A stretch of DNA of 64,000 nucleotides from Rhizobium sp. Root1220 (GTDB taxonomy: Bacteria > Pseudomonadota > Alphaproteobacteria > Rhizobiales > Rhizobiaceae), in NCBI RefSeq assembly GCF_001426265.1, contig NZ_LMDG01000001.1, forward strand, positions 378,450 to 442,449, read 5' to 3'. Numbering within the stretch: the stretch's first letter is position 1; each line of letters begins with the position of its first letter. Below the pieces are notes generated by a model. The model ran no database searches. It was not told the origin of the DNA and saw only the letters and a list, made by a program, of their open reading frames with translations. Made by a program: the position numbers and the translations under genes. Positions 28,564 through 39,112 of this stretch are shown one piece after another.

Positions 28564-30717
28564 TCAAAGCGCGCAGGAAACGCAGCCCTGCACCTCGGTG
28601 CCGGAGAGCGCCATCTGGCGTAGGCGAATGTAGTAGATCGTCTTGATCCCCTTCTTCCAGGCGTAGATCTGCGCCCGGTTGATGTCGCGGGTGGTCGCGG
28701 TGTCGCGGAAGAACAGCGTCAGTGACAGCCCTTGATCGACATGCTGGGTCGCCGCTGCATAGGTGTCGATGATCTTCTCCGGCCCGATCTCGTAGGCGTC
28801 CTGGTAGTAATCGAGATTGTCGTTGGTCATGAAGGCGGCCGGATAGTAGACGCGGCCGATCTTGCCTTCCTTGCGAATTTCGATCTTCGAAACGATCGGA
28901 TGGATCGAGGAGGTCGAATGATTGATGTAGGAAATCGAACCCGTCGGCGGCACGGCCTGGAGGTTCTGGTTATAGAGGCCCCTGGCCATCACTGACTGCT
29001 TCAGCGCCAGCCAGTCTTCCTGCGTTGGAATATCGATACCGGCGGTCTCGAAAAGCTCCTTGACCCGCGTTGTTGCCGGCACCCAGGCCTGACCGGTGTA
29101 CTTGTCGAAATATTCGCCGGATGCGTATTTCGAGTTCTCGAAGCCCTTGAAGCTCTTGTCACGTTCAATCGCCAGCCGGTTTGATGCCCGAAGGGCATGA
29201 TAGGTGACGGTGTAGAAATAGATGTTGGTAAAATCGACGCCGTCGTCCGAGCCGTAGAAGATGCGCTCCCGGGCGAGGTAGCCATGCAGGTTCATCTGCC
29301 CGAGGCCGATCGCATGGCTGTCGCCATTTCCCTTCTCGATCGAGGGCACCGAGGAGATGTGGCTCATGTCGGAGACCGCCGTCAGCGCACGGATCGAGGT
29401 CTCGATCGTCTTGCCGAAATCGGACGAATCCATCGCAGCGGCAATGTTCAGCGAACCGAGATTGCAGGAAATGTCCTTGCCGACATGCTTGTAGGAGAGA
29501 TCGTCGTTGAACTCGCTCGGCTCGTTGACCTGCAGGATTTCCGAGCAGAGGTTGCTCATGGTGATCCGTCCGGCGACCGGGTTGGCGCGGTTTACCGTGT
29601 CCTCGAACATCAGGTAGGGATAACCACTCTCGAACTGGATTTCGGCGATTACCTGGAAGAAATCGCGCGCCTTGATTTTCTTCTTGCTGATCCGGCTGTC
29701 CGCCACCATCTCGCGGTACTTTTCGGTCACCGAGATTTCGCTGAAGGGCACGCCGTAGACCCGCTCCACGTCGTATGGCGAGAAAAGATACATGTCCTCG
29801 TTGTTCCGGGCGAGCTCGAAGGTCACGTCGGGAATGACCACGCCGAGCGACAGTGTCTTGATCCGGACCTTCTCGTCAGCGTTTTCTCGCTTGGTGTCGA
29901 GGAAGCGCATGATGTCGGGATGGTGGGCGTTGAGGTAAACAGCCCCTGCTCCCTGGCGTGCGCCGAGCTGGTTGGCGTAGGAGAATGAATCCTCCAGAAG
30001 CTTCATGACCGGGATGACCCCGGAAGACTGGTTCTCGATCTGCTTGATCGGCGCACCCGCTTCGCGCAGGTTCGTCAGGGAGAGCGCCACTCCGCCGCCG
30101 CGCTTCGACAACTGAAGAGCAGAGTTGATGCCGCGTGCGATCGATTCCATGTTGTCCTCAATGCGCAGGAGGAAGCAGGAGACGAGTTCGCCGCGTTGCC
30201 TCTTTCCAGCGTTGAGGAAGGTCGGCGTCGCCGGCTGGAAACGGCCCGATATGATTTCGTCGACGATCTCGGTCGCCAGCGCTTCATTGCCCTGCGCGAG
30301 CGACAACGCCACCATGCAGATGCGGTCCTCGTAGCGCTCGAGATAACGCTTCCCGTCGAAGGTCTTCAGCGTGTAGCTGGTGTAATACTTGAAGGCGCCG
30401 AGGAAGGTCGGGAAGCGGAACTTTTTCCCGTAGGCGTGGTCGAAGAGATCGCGGACGAAATTAAAGGAATACTGATCGAGCACTTCCCGCTCGTAGTAGC
30501 CTTCTGTCACGAGGTAATCGATCTTCTCGCGCAGATTATGGAAGAAGACGGTGTTCTGGTTGACGTGCTGCAGGAAATACTGCCGGGACGCCAGCCTGTC
30601 CTTGTCGAGCTGGATATGGCCATGCTCGTCGTAAAGATTCAGCATGGCGTTGAGCGCGTGGTAGTCGAGCGCGGCTTCCGAGGTCTTCGCTACCCGGTCG
30701 AGCGTTAGCGTGTCCAA
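28564..30717 (-). CDS. nrdE: class Ib ribonucleotide reductase alpha subunit
   Basis: The catalytic subunit, about 717 residues, reducing ribonucleoside diphosphates. Visible motifs are [19 protein letters not shown] and [12 protein letters not shown]. The C-terminal redox tail is G-C-V-S-C-A-L, whose two cysteines accept electrons from NrdH. The open frame continues to 30954 but overlaps nrdI. The likely start is a TTG at 30717 (leading into [16 protein letters not shown]), 13 bases inside nrdI, with GGA ~9 bases upstream. No ATG fits before the conserved N-terminus. Confidence 0.95.
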   Translation of the reverse strand: MDTLTLDRVAKTSEAALDYHALNAMLNLYDEHGHIQLDKDRLASRQYFLQHVNQNTVFFHNLREKIDYLVTEGYYEREVLDQYSFNFVRDLFDHAYGKKFRFPTFLGAFKYYTSYTLKTFDGKRYLERYEDRICMVALSLAQGNEALATEIVDEIISGRFQPATPTFLNAGKRQRGELVSCFLLRIEDNMESIARGINSALQLSKRGGGVALSLTNLREAGAPIKQIENQSSGVIPVMKLLEDSFSYANQLGARQGAGAVYLNAHHPDIMRFLDTKRENADEKVRIKTLSLGVVIPDVTFELARNNEDMYLFSPYDVERVYGVPFSEISVTEKYREMVADSRISKKKIKARDFFQVIAEIQFESGYPYLMFEDTVNRANPVAGRITMSNLCSEILQVNEPSEFNDDLSYKHVGKDISCNLGSLNIAAAMDSSDFGKTIETSIRALTAVSDMSHISSVPSIEKGNGDSHAIGLGQMNLHGYLARERIFYGSDDGVDFTNIYFYTVTYHALRASNRLAIERDKSFKGFENSKYASGEYFDKYTGQAWVPATTRVKELFETAGIDIPTQEDWLALKQSVMARGLYNQNLQAVPPTGSISYINHSTSSIHPIVSKIEIRKEGKIGRVYYPAAFMTNDNLDYYQDAYEIGPEKIIDTYAAATQHVDQGLSLTLFFRDTATTRDINRAQIYAWKKGIKTIYYIRLRQMALSGTEVQGCVSCAL

Positions 30718-31115
30718 AATCGTTCCAATCCGTGTGTGACGTTGTCGACGTCCTCGTCGGTGCCGAGAAGCTCGAACCTGTAGAGGTAAGGCACCTTGCA
30801 CTTGGCGGAGATGATGTCGCCGGCGATCCCGAAGGTCGCTCCGAAGTTGCTGTTGCCCGCAGCGATGACGCCGCGGAGGTTTGCGCGGTTCTCCGCCTCG
30901 TTGAGGAAGCGGATCACTTGTCTGGGCACCGCACCCTTGCCGCCTTCGCCACAATAGGTGGGGACGACGAGGACAAACGGCGTCTCGACTGCAAGGGCGG
31001 CATTGCCGGCGATCGGGATTCGCCGGGCCGAAAGACCCAGCCTGGTCACGAAGCGATGGGTGTTTTCCGACCGGCTGGAAAAATAGACGATCTCGCCCAT
31101 CGTTTCGACCTTCAA
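30705..31115 (-). CDS. nrdI: NrdI flavodoxin-like activator of NrdF
   Basis: A 136-residue flavodoxin-like protein that supplies the oxidant for assembling the NrdF manganese-tyrosyl cofactor. Key stretches are [15 protein letters not shown] (FMN phosphate loop), [17 protein letters not shown] and [15 protein letters not shown]. The ATG overlaps the nrdH stop by 4 bases; MGEIVY five codons in is an alternative. It overlaps nrdE by 13 bases. Confidence 0.96.
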   Translation of the reverse strand: MKVETMGEIVYFSSRSENTHRFVTRLGLSARRIPIAGNAALAVETPFVLVVPTYCGEGGKGAVPRQVIRFLNEAENRANLRGVIAAGNSNFGATFGIAGDIISAKCKVPYLYRFELLGTDEDVDNVTHGLERFWTR

Positions 31116-31333
31116 GCGAGCGCGCTGATCATGTCCGGGCGAAAGCCGGCCCAGTGCTGCTCGCCGGCGATCACGACCGGAACCTGCCTGTATCCAAGGC
31201 CCTGGACCAGTTCATAGGCGGCACTGTCGGTGGAGACGTCGACGATTTCGTACGGGATTCCCTGACGGTCCAGCGCGCGGGTGGTAGCCGTGCACTGGAC
31301 GCAGGCGGGCTTGCTATAGACGATGATGCTCAT
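31112..31333 (-). CDS. nrdH: NrdH glutaredoxin-like redoxin
   Basis: A 73-residue thioredoxin-fold protein that donates electrons to NrdE. The active site is C11-V-Q-C14, followed by [18 protein letters not shown], and the C-terminus ends [11 protein letters not shown] as in NrdH. CGAGGAAGATC precedes the ATG. It is the first gene of nrdHIEF and is preceded by a ~460-base leader carrying a cobalamin riboswitch. Confidence 0.96.
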   Translation of the reverse strand: MSIIVYSKPACVQCTATTRALDRQGIPYEIVDVSTDSAAYELVQGLGYRQVPVVIAGEQHWAGFRPDMISALA

Positions 31334-31353
31334 GATCTTCCTCGTATGAGTTC

Positions 31354-31393
31354 AAAAGGACACGCAGGATCGATCGGGCATCCTGCGATGCCC
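31354..31393 (-). promoter_or_regulatory. terminator / alternative hairpin just upstream of nrdH
   Basis: On the minus strand CGCAGGAT pairs with ATCCTGCG (31363-31387), and TGTCCTTTT follows, a terminator shape. An overlapping stem GGGCATC / GATGCCC (31376-31393) uses some of the same bases, so the two exclude each other. It lies 21 bases before the nrdH start and 200 bases after the riboswitch. Confidence 0.45.
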
Positions 31394-31447
31394 GTGCGAT
31401 AAATCTGAAATGAAAGGCACGCCTACAAACCGGGCGACGAGGCTCGG

Positions 31448-31552
31448 TTACTCGCGCTTGCGCGGAATCGCTGAACTGAACATGACTTCACCCCGAAGTT
31501 TACAATTGCGAAGGCTCGGGGCAGCGGCATGTGCGGATGTCATTCCACACAT
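31448..31552 (-). CDS. possible 34-aa leader ORF between riboswitch and nrdH
   Basis: An ATG at 31552, preceded by GGAAGG at 8 bases, opens a 34-codon frame (start MCGMTSAHAAAPS, end MFSSAIPRKRE) with a second in-frame ATG at 31483. It lies entirely within the nrdH leader, downstream of the aptamer. No homology is recognised. It could be a regulatory leader peptide, or chance. Confidence 0.25.
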   Translation of the reverse strand: MCGMTSAHAAAPSLRNCKLRGEVMFSSAIPRKRE

Positions 31553-31595
31553 AAACGCGACCTTCCGGACACCCCGCCCGTGGACGTTTTCGTTT

Positions 31596-31793
31596 GAGGC
31601 AGGTCTCCTGGCTCGCAGGTCACAACATCCATCCTCGCCTTCCCGGAAGCTTTTGCTCCAGTGGCTTTGTCGAACAGATGCTCGCCGCTTACAGTTGCGG
31701 GGGCAGCTCCGGAATTGCGGCGTTCCTCATGAACCTTCGCGCACCGTATTCCCGTCTTAGCTCTCGATTCCGGAGGAATCAGGAGAACCTCGA
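31596..31793 (-). promoter_or_regulatory. cobalamin (AdoCbl) riboswitch controlling nrdHIEF
   Basis: On the minus strand the conserved B12 box AGCCAGGAGACCTGCC lies at 31598-31613. The core segment CCGGAGCTGCCCCCGCAAC...TGTAAGCGG lies around 31683-31710, and the 5' strand of the closing stem near 31780-31793. This is the standard cobalamin-riboswitch layout. With adenosylcobalamin bound it should lower expression of the B12-independent class Ib reductase, favouring the B12-dependent class II enzyme encoded elsewhere in rhizobia. Confidence 0.95.
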
Positions 31794-32045
31794 ACACAAG
31801 ATATAGTATCGATCGTTAAATCTGGGTCAACAACTAGAATGATGTTTGCGATGAATTTACGGCAGCCACGCGATCCCCCATGACGGCTTTGGTGCGCGCA
31901 GCGACCAACACGTCCACGGGCGCCTGCGTGGCCGACTTTATACACTTGAATTCGGCAGCCGGCGCGCTCTGCGATCGAGCGGCTATTGACCGTTTTCGAT
32001 CACGAGGAGACACTTGCGGTCTGCAGCAAGGCAGGAGGAAAAACC

Positions 32046-32351
32046 ATGGTCGAGCCAGACGGCTGGCGCCATATGGCAAGCGCGCCGAGAGACGGCAGTC
32101 GGATCCTCGTCACGATCCGCCCGTCCGAGCAGGGGCCGGCAGAAGTTGACCTCGCGTATTGGTCGCATGGCGATCAGTTCGGTACAGAAGGCTGGCGTGC
32201 TTCCGATTCCTCACCCGGTCGCCTCGTCCAATATGCCGAGCCGGAATTGAAGTGCTGGATGCCGTTGCCCTCTGCCAGCCTCAACAGCAGCTCCATGCCC
32301 TCCCCCTGGGAAGGCGACGACGCCCAGCAGCTCGACGGGTCAGGGATTTAG
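32046..32351 (+). CDS. small hypothetical protein with W-x2-M-x2-APRDG motif
   Basis: A 101-residue protein. The ATG at 32046 is preceded by AGGAGG at 7 bases; an earlier in-frame ATG (31986) has no such site. The N-terminal [23 protein letters not shown] resembles small DUF551-like proteins (W..M..AP.DG..IL) found in bacteria and phages. [15 protein letters not shown] and a proline-rich end follow. Function is unknown. It lies alone between the nrd leader and tRNA-Ser. Confidence 0.62.
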   Translation: MVEPDGWRHMASAPRDGSRILVTIRPSEQGPAEVDLAYWSHGDQFGTEGWRASDSSPGRLVQYAEPELKCWMPLPSASLNSSSMPSPWEGDDAQQLDGSGI

Positions 32352-32357
32352 GAATAA

Positions 32358-32447
32358 TGGCGGACAGGGTGGGATTCGAACCCACGGTACGCTTTCACGC
32401 ACACACGCGTTCCAGGCGTGCGCCTTAAACCACTCGGCCACCTGTCC
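32358..32447 (-). tRNA. tRNA-Ser (anticodon GGA)
   Basis: A 90-nt tRNA including an encoded CCA. The acceptor stem GGACAGG / CCTGTCC, D-arm GGCCGAGTGGTTTAAGGC, anticodon loop with GGA, a long variable arm typical of class II tRNAs and T-arm GGGTTCGAATCCC all fit. It decodes UCC/UCU serine codons. Confidence 0.97.
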
Positions 32448-32674
32448 TTTGGGCGGTCTGCATCGCTTGAGACACAAATCGTCGGAACGGCGCGATATAT
32501 ACCGATGAATTTTCGGCGATCAACCTAAATCTAACAGTTTTTTGACTTCTTCCGGTAAAAGTGCCGCCATGCCCTCCATTGCAGTTCCCTCGGGCCATAG
32601 CTATGTTTATGGCAGGGTGGAGAATGGGTGCGGCTGACCGGTGCAATCCGGCGTGTTCAGTGGCCGGAGGGTTG

Positions 32675-32992
32675 ATGCGTTTCCTATTGCGTTTGGCGAG
32701 TCTTGTTGCGCTGGCTGTTGCAGTCATTGCCGGAACGATCGATTCAATTCAGTCCGTTGCAGCATCTTCTGTCGTCATAACGCCCATGGGCGATGCCTGG
32801 CAGGCGCTGAGTCCCGCATCGTTCGAGGCTTTGCAGTCGTCCATCGCCTATTATATTCACCCGCGCTTCTACACGCTCGCCTTCCAGTGGCTCATGCTTC
32901 AGCCGGCATTCGGCGTGTTCCTGGTGCTCTCGCTGCTGCTGTGGATGGTCGGCTACAAGAAGCCGGCGGTGGCCGGTCGCTTTGCAGTATGA
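32675..32992 (+). CDS. small membrane protein, 105 aa
   Basis: The ATG at 32675 follows CCGGAGGG at 3-4 bases; the longer frame to 32561 is arginine/proline-rich and lacks a site. There are two hydrophobic segments: an N-terminal signal-like one (LLRLASLVALAVAVIAGTI) and a C-terminal one (FGVFLVLSLLLWMVGY). Between them is a ~50-residue loop with WQALSPASFEALQSS. No function is recognised. A clean terminator follows. Confidence 0.72.
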   Translation: MRFLLRLASLVALAVAVIAGTIDSIQSVAASSVVITPMGDAWQALSPASFEALQSSIAYYIHPRFYTLAFQWLMLQPAFGVFLVLSLLLWMVGYKKPAVAGRFAV

Positions 32993-33050
32993 CGGTGCAT
33001 TCTCGGCCCTATCTGACCGGATAAATCGCAATCTGACTGCGTTTTTGCAT

Positions 33051-33078
33051 AAAAATCAGCCCACATGAGCTGATTTTT
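33051..33078. terminator. bidirectional rho-independent terminator
   Basis: AAAAATCAGC pairs perfectly with GCTGATTTTT over 10 bp around an 8-base loop. The A-run and T-run serve either strand. It closes the small membrane protein gene 59 bases upstream. Confidence 0.8.
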
Positions 33079-33157
33079 GGCAATCCAAGTCATTTTTTAC
33101 CAGTCGAAAAATTTTTCGTGAATTTTCTTTTGAGCCATGCAAGGATGCGCCCAGCCA

Positions 33158-33219
33158 GGCCTCCGGGGGGAGGTCGGTGGTTCCGCAGACATGCCTGAAA
33201 ACAGGCTTGCGGGAGGACC
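33158..33219 (+). ncRNA. structured leader upstream of the nucleoside-binding protein gene
   Basis: Two adjacent hairpins lie 31-92 bases before the start codon. The first is a 7-bp stem with a GGGG loop (33158-33175). The second is an extended stem-loop (33179-33219): GGT/ACC, CCGCA/TGCGG, then GCCTG-AAAA-CAGGC. I recognise no known riboswitch class. The position in front of a nucleoside uptake operon suggests a regulatory RNA, which is inference. Confidence 0.45.
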
Positions 33220-33249
33220 CCTAATTAATAGAAACAACAGGGCTGCACT

Positions 33250-34242
33250 ATGAAAAAATCCCTTCTGACTCTCCTTGCCGTGGCTGCCATGTCCACGACG
33301 GCGCTCGCCGCCGACGTCAAGCCGGCACTCGTTTACGGCACCGGCGGGAAGTTCGACAAATCATTCAACGAAGCAGCCTTCAACGGCGCCGAAAAGTTCA
33401 AGACGGAAACCGGGATCGCGTATCGCGACTTCGAACCGACCGGCGACACCCAGGGCGAACAGGCCATCCGCAATTTCGCGAGCCGCGGCTTCAACCCCGT
33501 GGTTGCCGTATCCTTCGCCTGGACATCGGCCATCGAGAAGGTCGCAGCCGAATTCCCGGACACCAAGTTCATCATCGTTGACGCCGTTGTCGACAAGCCC
33601 AACGTCCGTTCGGTCGTCTACAAGGAAGAAGAAGGCTCGTTCCTCGTCGGCCTGCTGGCGGGCATGGCATCGAAATCTGGCAAGGTCGGCTTCGTCGGCG
33701 GCATGGATATTCCGCTCATCCGCAAGTTCGGATGCGGCTACGAGCAGGGCGCACGCGCGGCCAACGCCAAGATCGAAGTTTTCCAGAACATGACCGGCAC
33801 GACGGGTGCTGCATGGAATGACCCGGTTCGCGGCGGCGAGCTCACCAAGAACCAGATCGACCAGGGTGCCGACGTCGTGTACGCAGCAGCCGGTGCGACG
33901 GGTCTCGGCGTTCTGCAGACGGCAGCCGACAACAAGAAGTTCTCGATCGGCGTCGATTCGAACCAGAACTACCTGCATCCGGGCTCCGTGCTGACCTCGA
34001 TGGTCAAGCGCGTCGACCTCGCGGTCTACAACGCCTTCACCGACGTCAAGGGTGACAAGTTCACCCCGGGCGTACAGTCTCTCGGCGTCAAAGAAGACGG
34101 CGTCGCTGCCGCCATCGACGACAACAACAAGGCCCTGATCACGCCGGAAATGCAGGCGGCTGTCGACAAGGCCAAGGCTGACATCATCGCAGGAACCGTC
34201 AAGGTTCACGATTACACCTCGGACAACGCTTGCCCGAAGTGA
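33250..34242 (+). CDS. BMP-family nucleoside-binding periplasmic protein
   Basis: A 330-residue substrate-binding protein of the BMP/Med (PnrA-like) family, which binds purine or other nucleosides. The signal peptide spans residues 1-20 (cleavage LAADV). Family landmarks are GKFDKSFNEAAFNGAEKF, FVGGMDIPLIRKFGCGYEQGA, YAAAGATGLGVLQ and GVDSNQNYLHPGSVLTSMVK. It lacks a lipobox. First gene of an importer-salvage operon; the next gene is separated by a hairpin that should make this protein more abundant than the membrane parts. Confidence 0.93.
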   Translation: MKKSLLTLLAVAAMSTTALAADVKPALVYGTGGKFDKSFNEAAFNGAEKFKTETGIAYRDFEPTGDTQGEQAIRNFASRGFNPVVAVSFAWTSAIEKVAAEFPDTKFIIVDAVVDKPNVRSVVYKEEEGSFLVGLLAGMASKSGKVGFVGGMDIPLIRKFGCGYEQGARAANAKIEVFQNMTGTTGAAWNDPVRGGELTKNQIDQGADVVYAAAGATGLGVLQTAADNKKFSIGVDSNQNYLHPGSVLTSMVKRVDLAVYNAFTDVKGDKFTPGVQSLGVKEDGVAAAIDDNNKALITPEMQAAVDKAKADIIAGTVKVHDYTSDNACPK

Positions 34243-34256
34243 TCCGCGCCTGAGAT

Positions 34257-34293
34257 GGGCGTATGGCGGAGGCTTTCCGTCATACGCCCTTTT
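34257..34293 (+). terminator. attenuating hairpin between binding protein and ATPase genes
   Basis: GGGCGTATG pairs with CATACGCCC (9 bp), extended by GCGGA/TTCCGT inside, and CTTTTCGTATTT follows. It starts 15 bases after the upstream stop. Partial termination here would leave the binding-protein message in excess. Confidence 0.7.
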
Positions 34294-34310
34294 CGTATTT
34301 GGAGCCTGCT

Positions 34311-35822
<1,512 letters not shown>

Positions 35823-35829
35823 GGCCTTA

Positions 35830-36933
35830 ATGAGCACTGCTTCCGTCCCGCTACCAAACTGGATCAATTACGGCCTCATCCCGATCCTGAATCTGGTCGT
35901 CGCCTTCCTGATCTCCGGCTTCGTCGTCTGGCTGATCGGCGAGAGCCCGCTTGCCGCGTTGCGGCTGCTCGCCGAAGGCGCGCTTGGCAGCGGTGAAGGC
36001 ATCGGCTTCACGCTCTACTATGCGACGAGCTTCATCTTCACCGGGCTTTCGGTCGCTGTCGCCATCCATGCAGGGCTGTTCAATATCGGCTCAGAAGGGC
36101 AGGCCTACCTCGGCGGCCTCGGCTGCGCGCTCGCGGCGCTCGCGCTCGACCGCTACGTCCCCTGGTACGTGACCATGCCGGTCGCGGTTGTCGGGGCGGG
36201 TCTCTTCGGTGCGGCCTGGGCGCTTATTCCTGCTTTTCTGCAAGCCAAGCGCGGCAGCCATATCGTCATCACCACCATCATGTTCAACTATATCGGTGCG
36301 GCGCTGATGGTTTACCTGCTGGTCCACGTCCTGATCGTGCCCGGCAAGATGGCACCGGAAACACGCACCTTCCTCGAAGGTGGACAGCTGCCGAAGCTCG
36401 GTTGGCTGATGAACATGTTCGGTGCAAAGCTGGGTGCTGCGCCTTTCAACGTGTCTTTCATCATCGCGCTCGTCGCCGCCTATTTCGTCTGGCTGCTCAT
36501 CTGGCGTACCAAGCTCGGTTTCGAAATGCGGACCCTCGGCGTTAGCCCGACCGCAGCCTCCTACGCCGGCATTCCGTACGCGCGTACCGTCATGATCGCC
36601 ATGCTGCTCTCCGGAGCATTGGCCGGCATGATGGCGCTCAATCCGGTCATGGGCTCCTCGGCACGTCTTCAGGTCGAATTCGTCGGCGGCGCCGGCTTCG
36701 TCGGTATCGCGGTCTCGCTTATGGGGCGAAACCATCCGGTCGGAATCATCTTGTCGGCGATCCTCTTCGGCGTCCTCTATCAGGGCGGCGACTGGATATC
36801 CTTCGAGATGCCGAACATCACCCGCGAAATGATCCTGGTGATCCAGGGCCTTGTCATCCTGTTTGCCGGTGCCTTGGAATACATGTTCCGCCCTGCAATG
36901 GTTCGCGTCTACCAACAGTTCAAGCGCGCGTAG
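35830..36933 (+). CDS. nucleoside ABC importer permease 1
   Basis: A 367-residue BPD_transp_2-type permease with about 8-10 hydrophobic helices. Landmarks are FIFTGLSVAVAIHAGLFNIGSEGQAYLGG and FEMRTLGVSPTAASYAGIPY. The ATG at 35830 begins 7 bases after the ATPase stop. It matches the larger of the two permeases in PnrA/Bmp-type nucleoside importers. Confidence 0.93.
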   Translation: MSTASVPLPNWINYGLIPILNLVVAFLISGFVVWLIGESPLAALRLLAEGALGSGEGIGFTLYYATSFIFTGLSVAVAIHAGLFNIGSEGQAYLGGLGCALAALALDRYVPWYVTMPVAVVGAGLFGAAWALIPAFLQAKRGSHIVITTIMFNYIGAALMVYLLVHVLIVPGKMAPETRTFLEGGQLPKLGWLMNMFGAKLGAAPFNVSFIIALVAAYFVWLLIWRTKLGFEMRTLGVSPTAASYAGIPYARTVMIAMLLSGALAGMMALNPVMGSSARLQVEFVGGAGFVGIAVSLMGRNHPVGIILSAILFGVLYQGGDWISFEMPNITREMILVIQGLVILFAGALEYMFRPAMVRVYQQFKRA

Positions 36934-36943
36934 GGAGCGGACG

Positions 36944-37915
36944 ATGGATTATTACGACATCTTCATCAACGTTCTGAGCTCCACCATCCGCCTTTCGATC
37001 CCGCTGATCTTCACGGCGCTTGCGGGTCTGTTTTCCGAGCGCGCCGGCGTGTTCGACATCGGGCTCGAGGGCAAGATGCTGGGCGCGGCGTTCGCCGCGG
37101 CATGTGTCGCCTACCTCACCGGTTCGGCATGGCTCGGCCTTGGCGCAGGCATTCTTTGCTCGATCGCGCTCAGCATCGTGCATGGCTTTGCCTCGATCAC
37201 CAATCGCGGCAACCAGATCATCTCGGGCGTGGCGATAAACTTCTTCGTTGCCGGTATTACCATCGTCCTGGGACAGGCCTGGTTCGGACAGGGTGGGCGT
37301 ACGCCACAGCTGGCAATTGACGCCCGCTTCTCGCCGATCGTGCTACCTGGCGCCGAGGCGATCCGCGAGGTGCCAATCATCGGGCCGCTTTATGCCAACG
37401 TGATCTCCGGCAACAATATCCTCACCTATCTCGCGTTTCTGGCGGTGCCTCTGTCCTGGTGGATCCTCTACCGCACACGTTTCGGCCTGCGCCTTCGCGC
37501 CGTTGGCGAAAATCCCGGCGCGGTCGACACCGCGGGGATCTCCGTAAGCTGGTTGCGCTATCGCGCCGTCATATGCGCCGGTATCTTTTGCGGCTTTTCA
37601 GGCACCTATCTGGCAATCGCGCAGTCTGCTGCCTTCATCAAGGACATGTCGGCGGGCAAGGGCTATATCGCGCTCGCCGCGCTGGTCTTTGCGAAGTGGA
37701 AGCCAGTGCCGGTCATGTTCGCCTGCCTGCTGTTCGGTTTCCTCGATGCACTGGCGAATTTCATGCAGGGCAAGCAGGTGCCACTGATCGGCGAAGTGCC
37801 GGTGCAGATTTTCCAGGCCCTGCCCTATATCCTGACCTGCGTTCTGCTCGCCGGCTTCATCGGCGTTGCAATTCCGCCGAAGGCCGGCGGCGTCCCCTAT
37901 ACGAAGGAGCGTTGA
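36944..37915 (+). CDS. nucleoside ABC importer permease 2
   Basis: A 323-residue permease of the same family. Landmarks are FTALAGLFSERAGVFDIGLEGKMLG and LRLRAVGENPGAVDTAGISVSW, with LALAALVFAKW-like IALAALVFAKWKP near the end. GGAGCGG precedes the ATG at 36944. It is 10 bp after permease 1 and 4 bp before cdd, tying import to the deaminase and phosphorylases. Confidence 0.93.
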   Translation: MDYYDIFINVLSSTIRLSIPLIFTALAGLFSERAGVFDIGLEGKMLGAAFAAACVAYLTGSAWLGLGAGILCSIALSIVHGFASITNRGNQIISGVAINFFVAGITIVLGQAWFGQGGRTPQLAIDARFSPIVLPGAEAIREVPIIGPLYANVISGNNILTYLAFLAVPLSWWILYRTRFGLRLRAVGENPGAVDTAGISVSWLRYRAVICAGIFCGFSGTYLAIAQSAAFIKDMSAGKGYIALAALVFAKWKPVPVMFACLLFGFLDALANFMQGKQVPLIGEVPVQIFQALPYILTCVLLAGFIGVAIPPKAGGVPYTKER

Positions 37916-37919
37916 GAAC

Positions 37920-38309
37920 ATGTCCCACGATCTTTTCGAGGCCGCTCGCGGCGCGATGGCCTTTGCCCATGCCCCCTACTCGAAGTTCCCGGTCGGCGCG
38001 GCCATCCGCGCCGAAGACGGCAGGGTCTATACGGGTGCCAACATAGAGAACCTGTCGTTTCCGCAAGGGTGGTGCGCCGAACCGACGGCCATCAGCGCGA
38101 TGATCATGGGTGGCGCCAAGAAGATTGTCGAGATGGCCGTTATTGCCGAGAAGTTGCCGCTCTGCCCGCCCTGCGGCGGTTGCCGTCAGAAGATCTCGGA
38201 GTTTGCGTCCAAGGACACGAAGATTTACCTTTGCGACGAAGCCGGCGTGAAGAAGACGATGATGATGGACGAGCTCCTGCCGTTCAGCTTCGAGACTGAA
38301 CTCGGATGA
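37920..38309 (+). CDS. cdd: cytidine deaminase
   Basis: A 129-residue homotetrameric-type cytidine deaminase, converting (deoxy)cytidine to (deoxy)uridine. The zinc ligands are C52 (in W-C-A-E54-P) and C85/C88 (CPPCGGCRQ), and E54 is the catalytic glutamate. The ATG at 37920 follows GGAGCG; an upstream frame extends into the permease gene. It overlaps punA by 4 bases. Confidence 0.95.
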   Translation: MSHDLFEAARGAMAFAHAPYSKFPVGAAIRAEDGRVYTGANIENLSFPQGWCAEPTAISAMIMGGAKKIVEMAVIAEKLPLCPPCGGCRQKISEFASKDTKIYLCDEAGVKKTMMMDELLPFSFETELG

Positions 38310-39112
38310 AAGCCGCTCTTGAACTGCTTGCCGGCAGGATCGGCGGAATCGCGCCGCGTCACGGCATCGTCCTCGGTTCCGGTCTGGGGTCGCTTGTCAG
38401 CCAGCTGACGGATACAATCCGTATTCCCTACCATGACTTGCCGGGCTTCCCGGTCAGTGCGGTATCCGGCCATGCCGGCGAGGTGGTTGCGGGTCTCCTG
38501 GCCGGTGTCCCCGTGGTCATGCTTTCCGGGCGGGTGCATTTCTACGAGAAGGGCGACGCCGCGGCGATGCGCCTGCCGATCGAAGTCCTGAAGGGGCTTG
38601 GCGTGGAAAAGCTGATCCTCACCAACTCGGCGGGATCGTTGCGCGAAGACATGCCGCCTGGTTCGGTGATGCGGATTTCAGATCATATCAATTATTCCGG
38701 GATGAACCCGCTGATTGGCGAGGAAAGCGATCGCCGCTTTGTCGGTCTGACGAATGCCTATGACACCGAACTGGCCTCGGAGATGGAGAGGGCGGCCGAC
38801 AAGGTGAATATCCCGCTGTCGAGCGGGGTTTACATGTGGTTCTCCGGCCCGAGCTTCGAAACGCCCGCCGAAATTCGTATGGCCCGCATCCTCGGCGCCG
38901 ACGCTGTCGGCATGTCGACCGTTCCCGAGGTCATCATTGCACGAATGCTAGGTCTGAGGGTTGCGGCGGCGTCTGTCATTACCAACTATGGAGCTGGAAT
39001 GACCGGCGGCGAATTGAGCCACGAAGAAACCAAGGACATGGCGCCGATCGGAGGCGCACGCCTCGCCGCCGTCCTGAAAGAAATGATTGCAGGAGAAGGA
39101 AGCGCACCATGA
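38306..39112 (+). CDS. punA: purine-nucleoside phosphorylase
   Basis: A 268-residue trimeric-type purine nucleoside phosphorylase. It splits inosine/guanosine with phosphate to a base and ribose 1-phosphate. Hallmarks are GIVLGSGLGSLV (phosphate loop), GRVHFYEKG, LTNSAGSLREDMPPG and YMWFSGPSFETPAEIRM. It overlaps cdd and deoC by 4 bases each (ATGA), so the four salvage genes are translationally coupled. Confidence 0.95.
   Translation: MKAALELLAGRIGGIAPRHGIVLGSGLGSLVSQLTDTIRIPYHDLPGFPVSAVSGHAGEVVAGLLAGVPVVMLSGRVHFYEKGDAAAMRLPIEVLKGLGVEKLILTNSAGSLREDMPPGSVMRISDHINYSGMNPLIGEESDRRFVGLTNAYDTELASEMERAADKVNIPLSSGVYMWFSGPSFETPAEIRMARILGADAVGMSTVPEVIIARMLGLRVAAASVITNYGAGMTGGELSHEETKDMAPIGGARLAAVLKEMIAGEGSAP

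Noticed and set aside
31834..32149. Overlapping frames on both strands upstream of the 101-aa gene
   Set aside because: No ribosome-binding sites or recognisable protein; the region more likely holds the nrdHIEF promoter and leader start.
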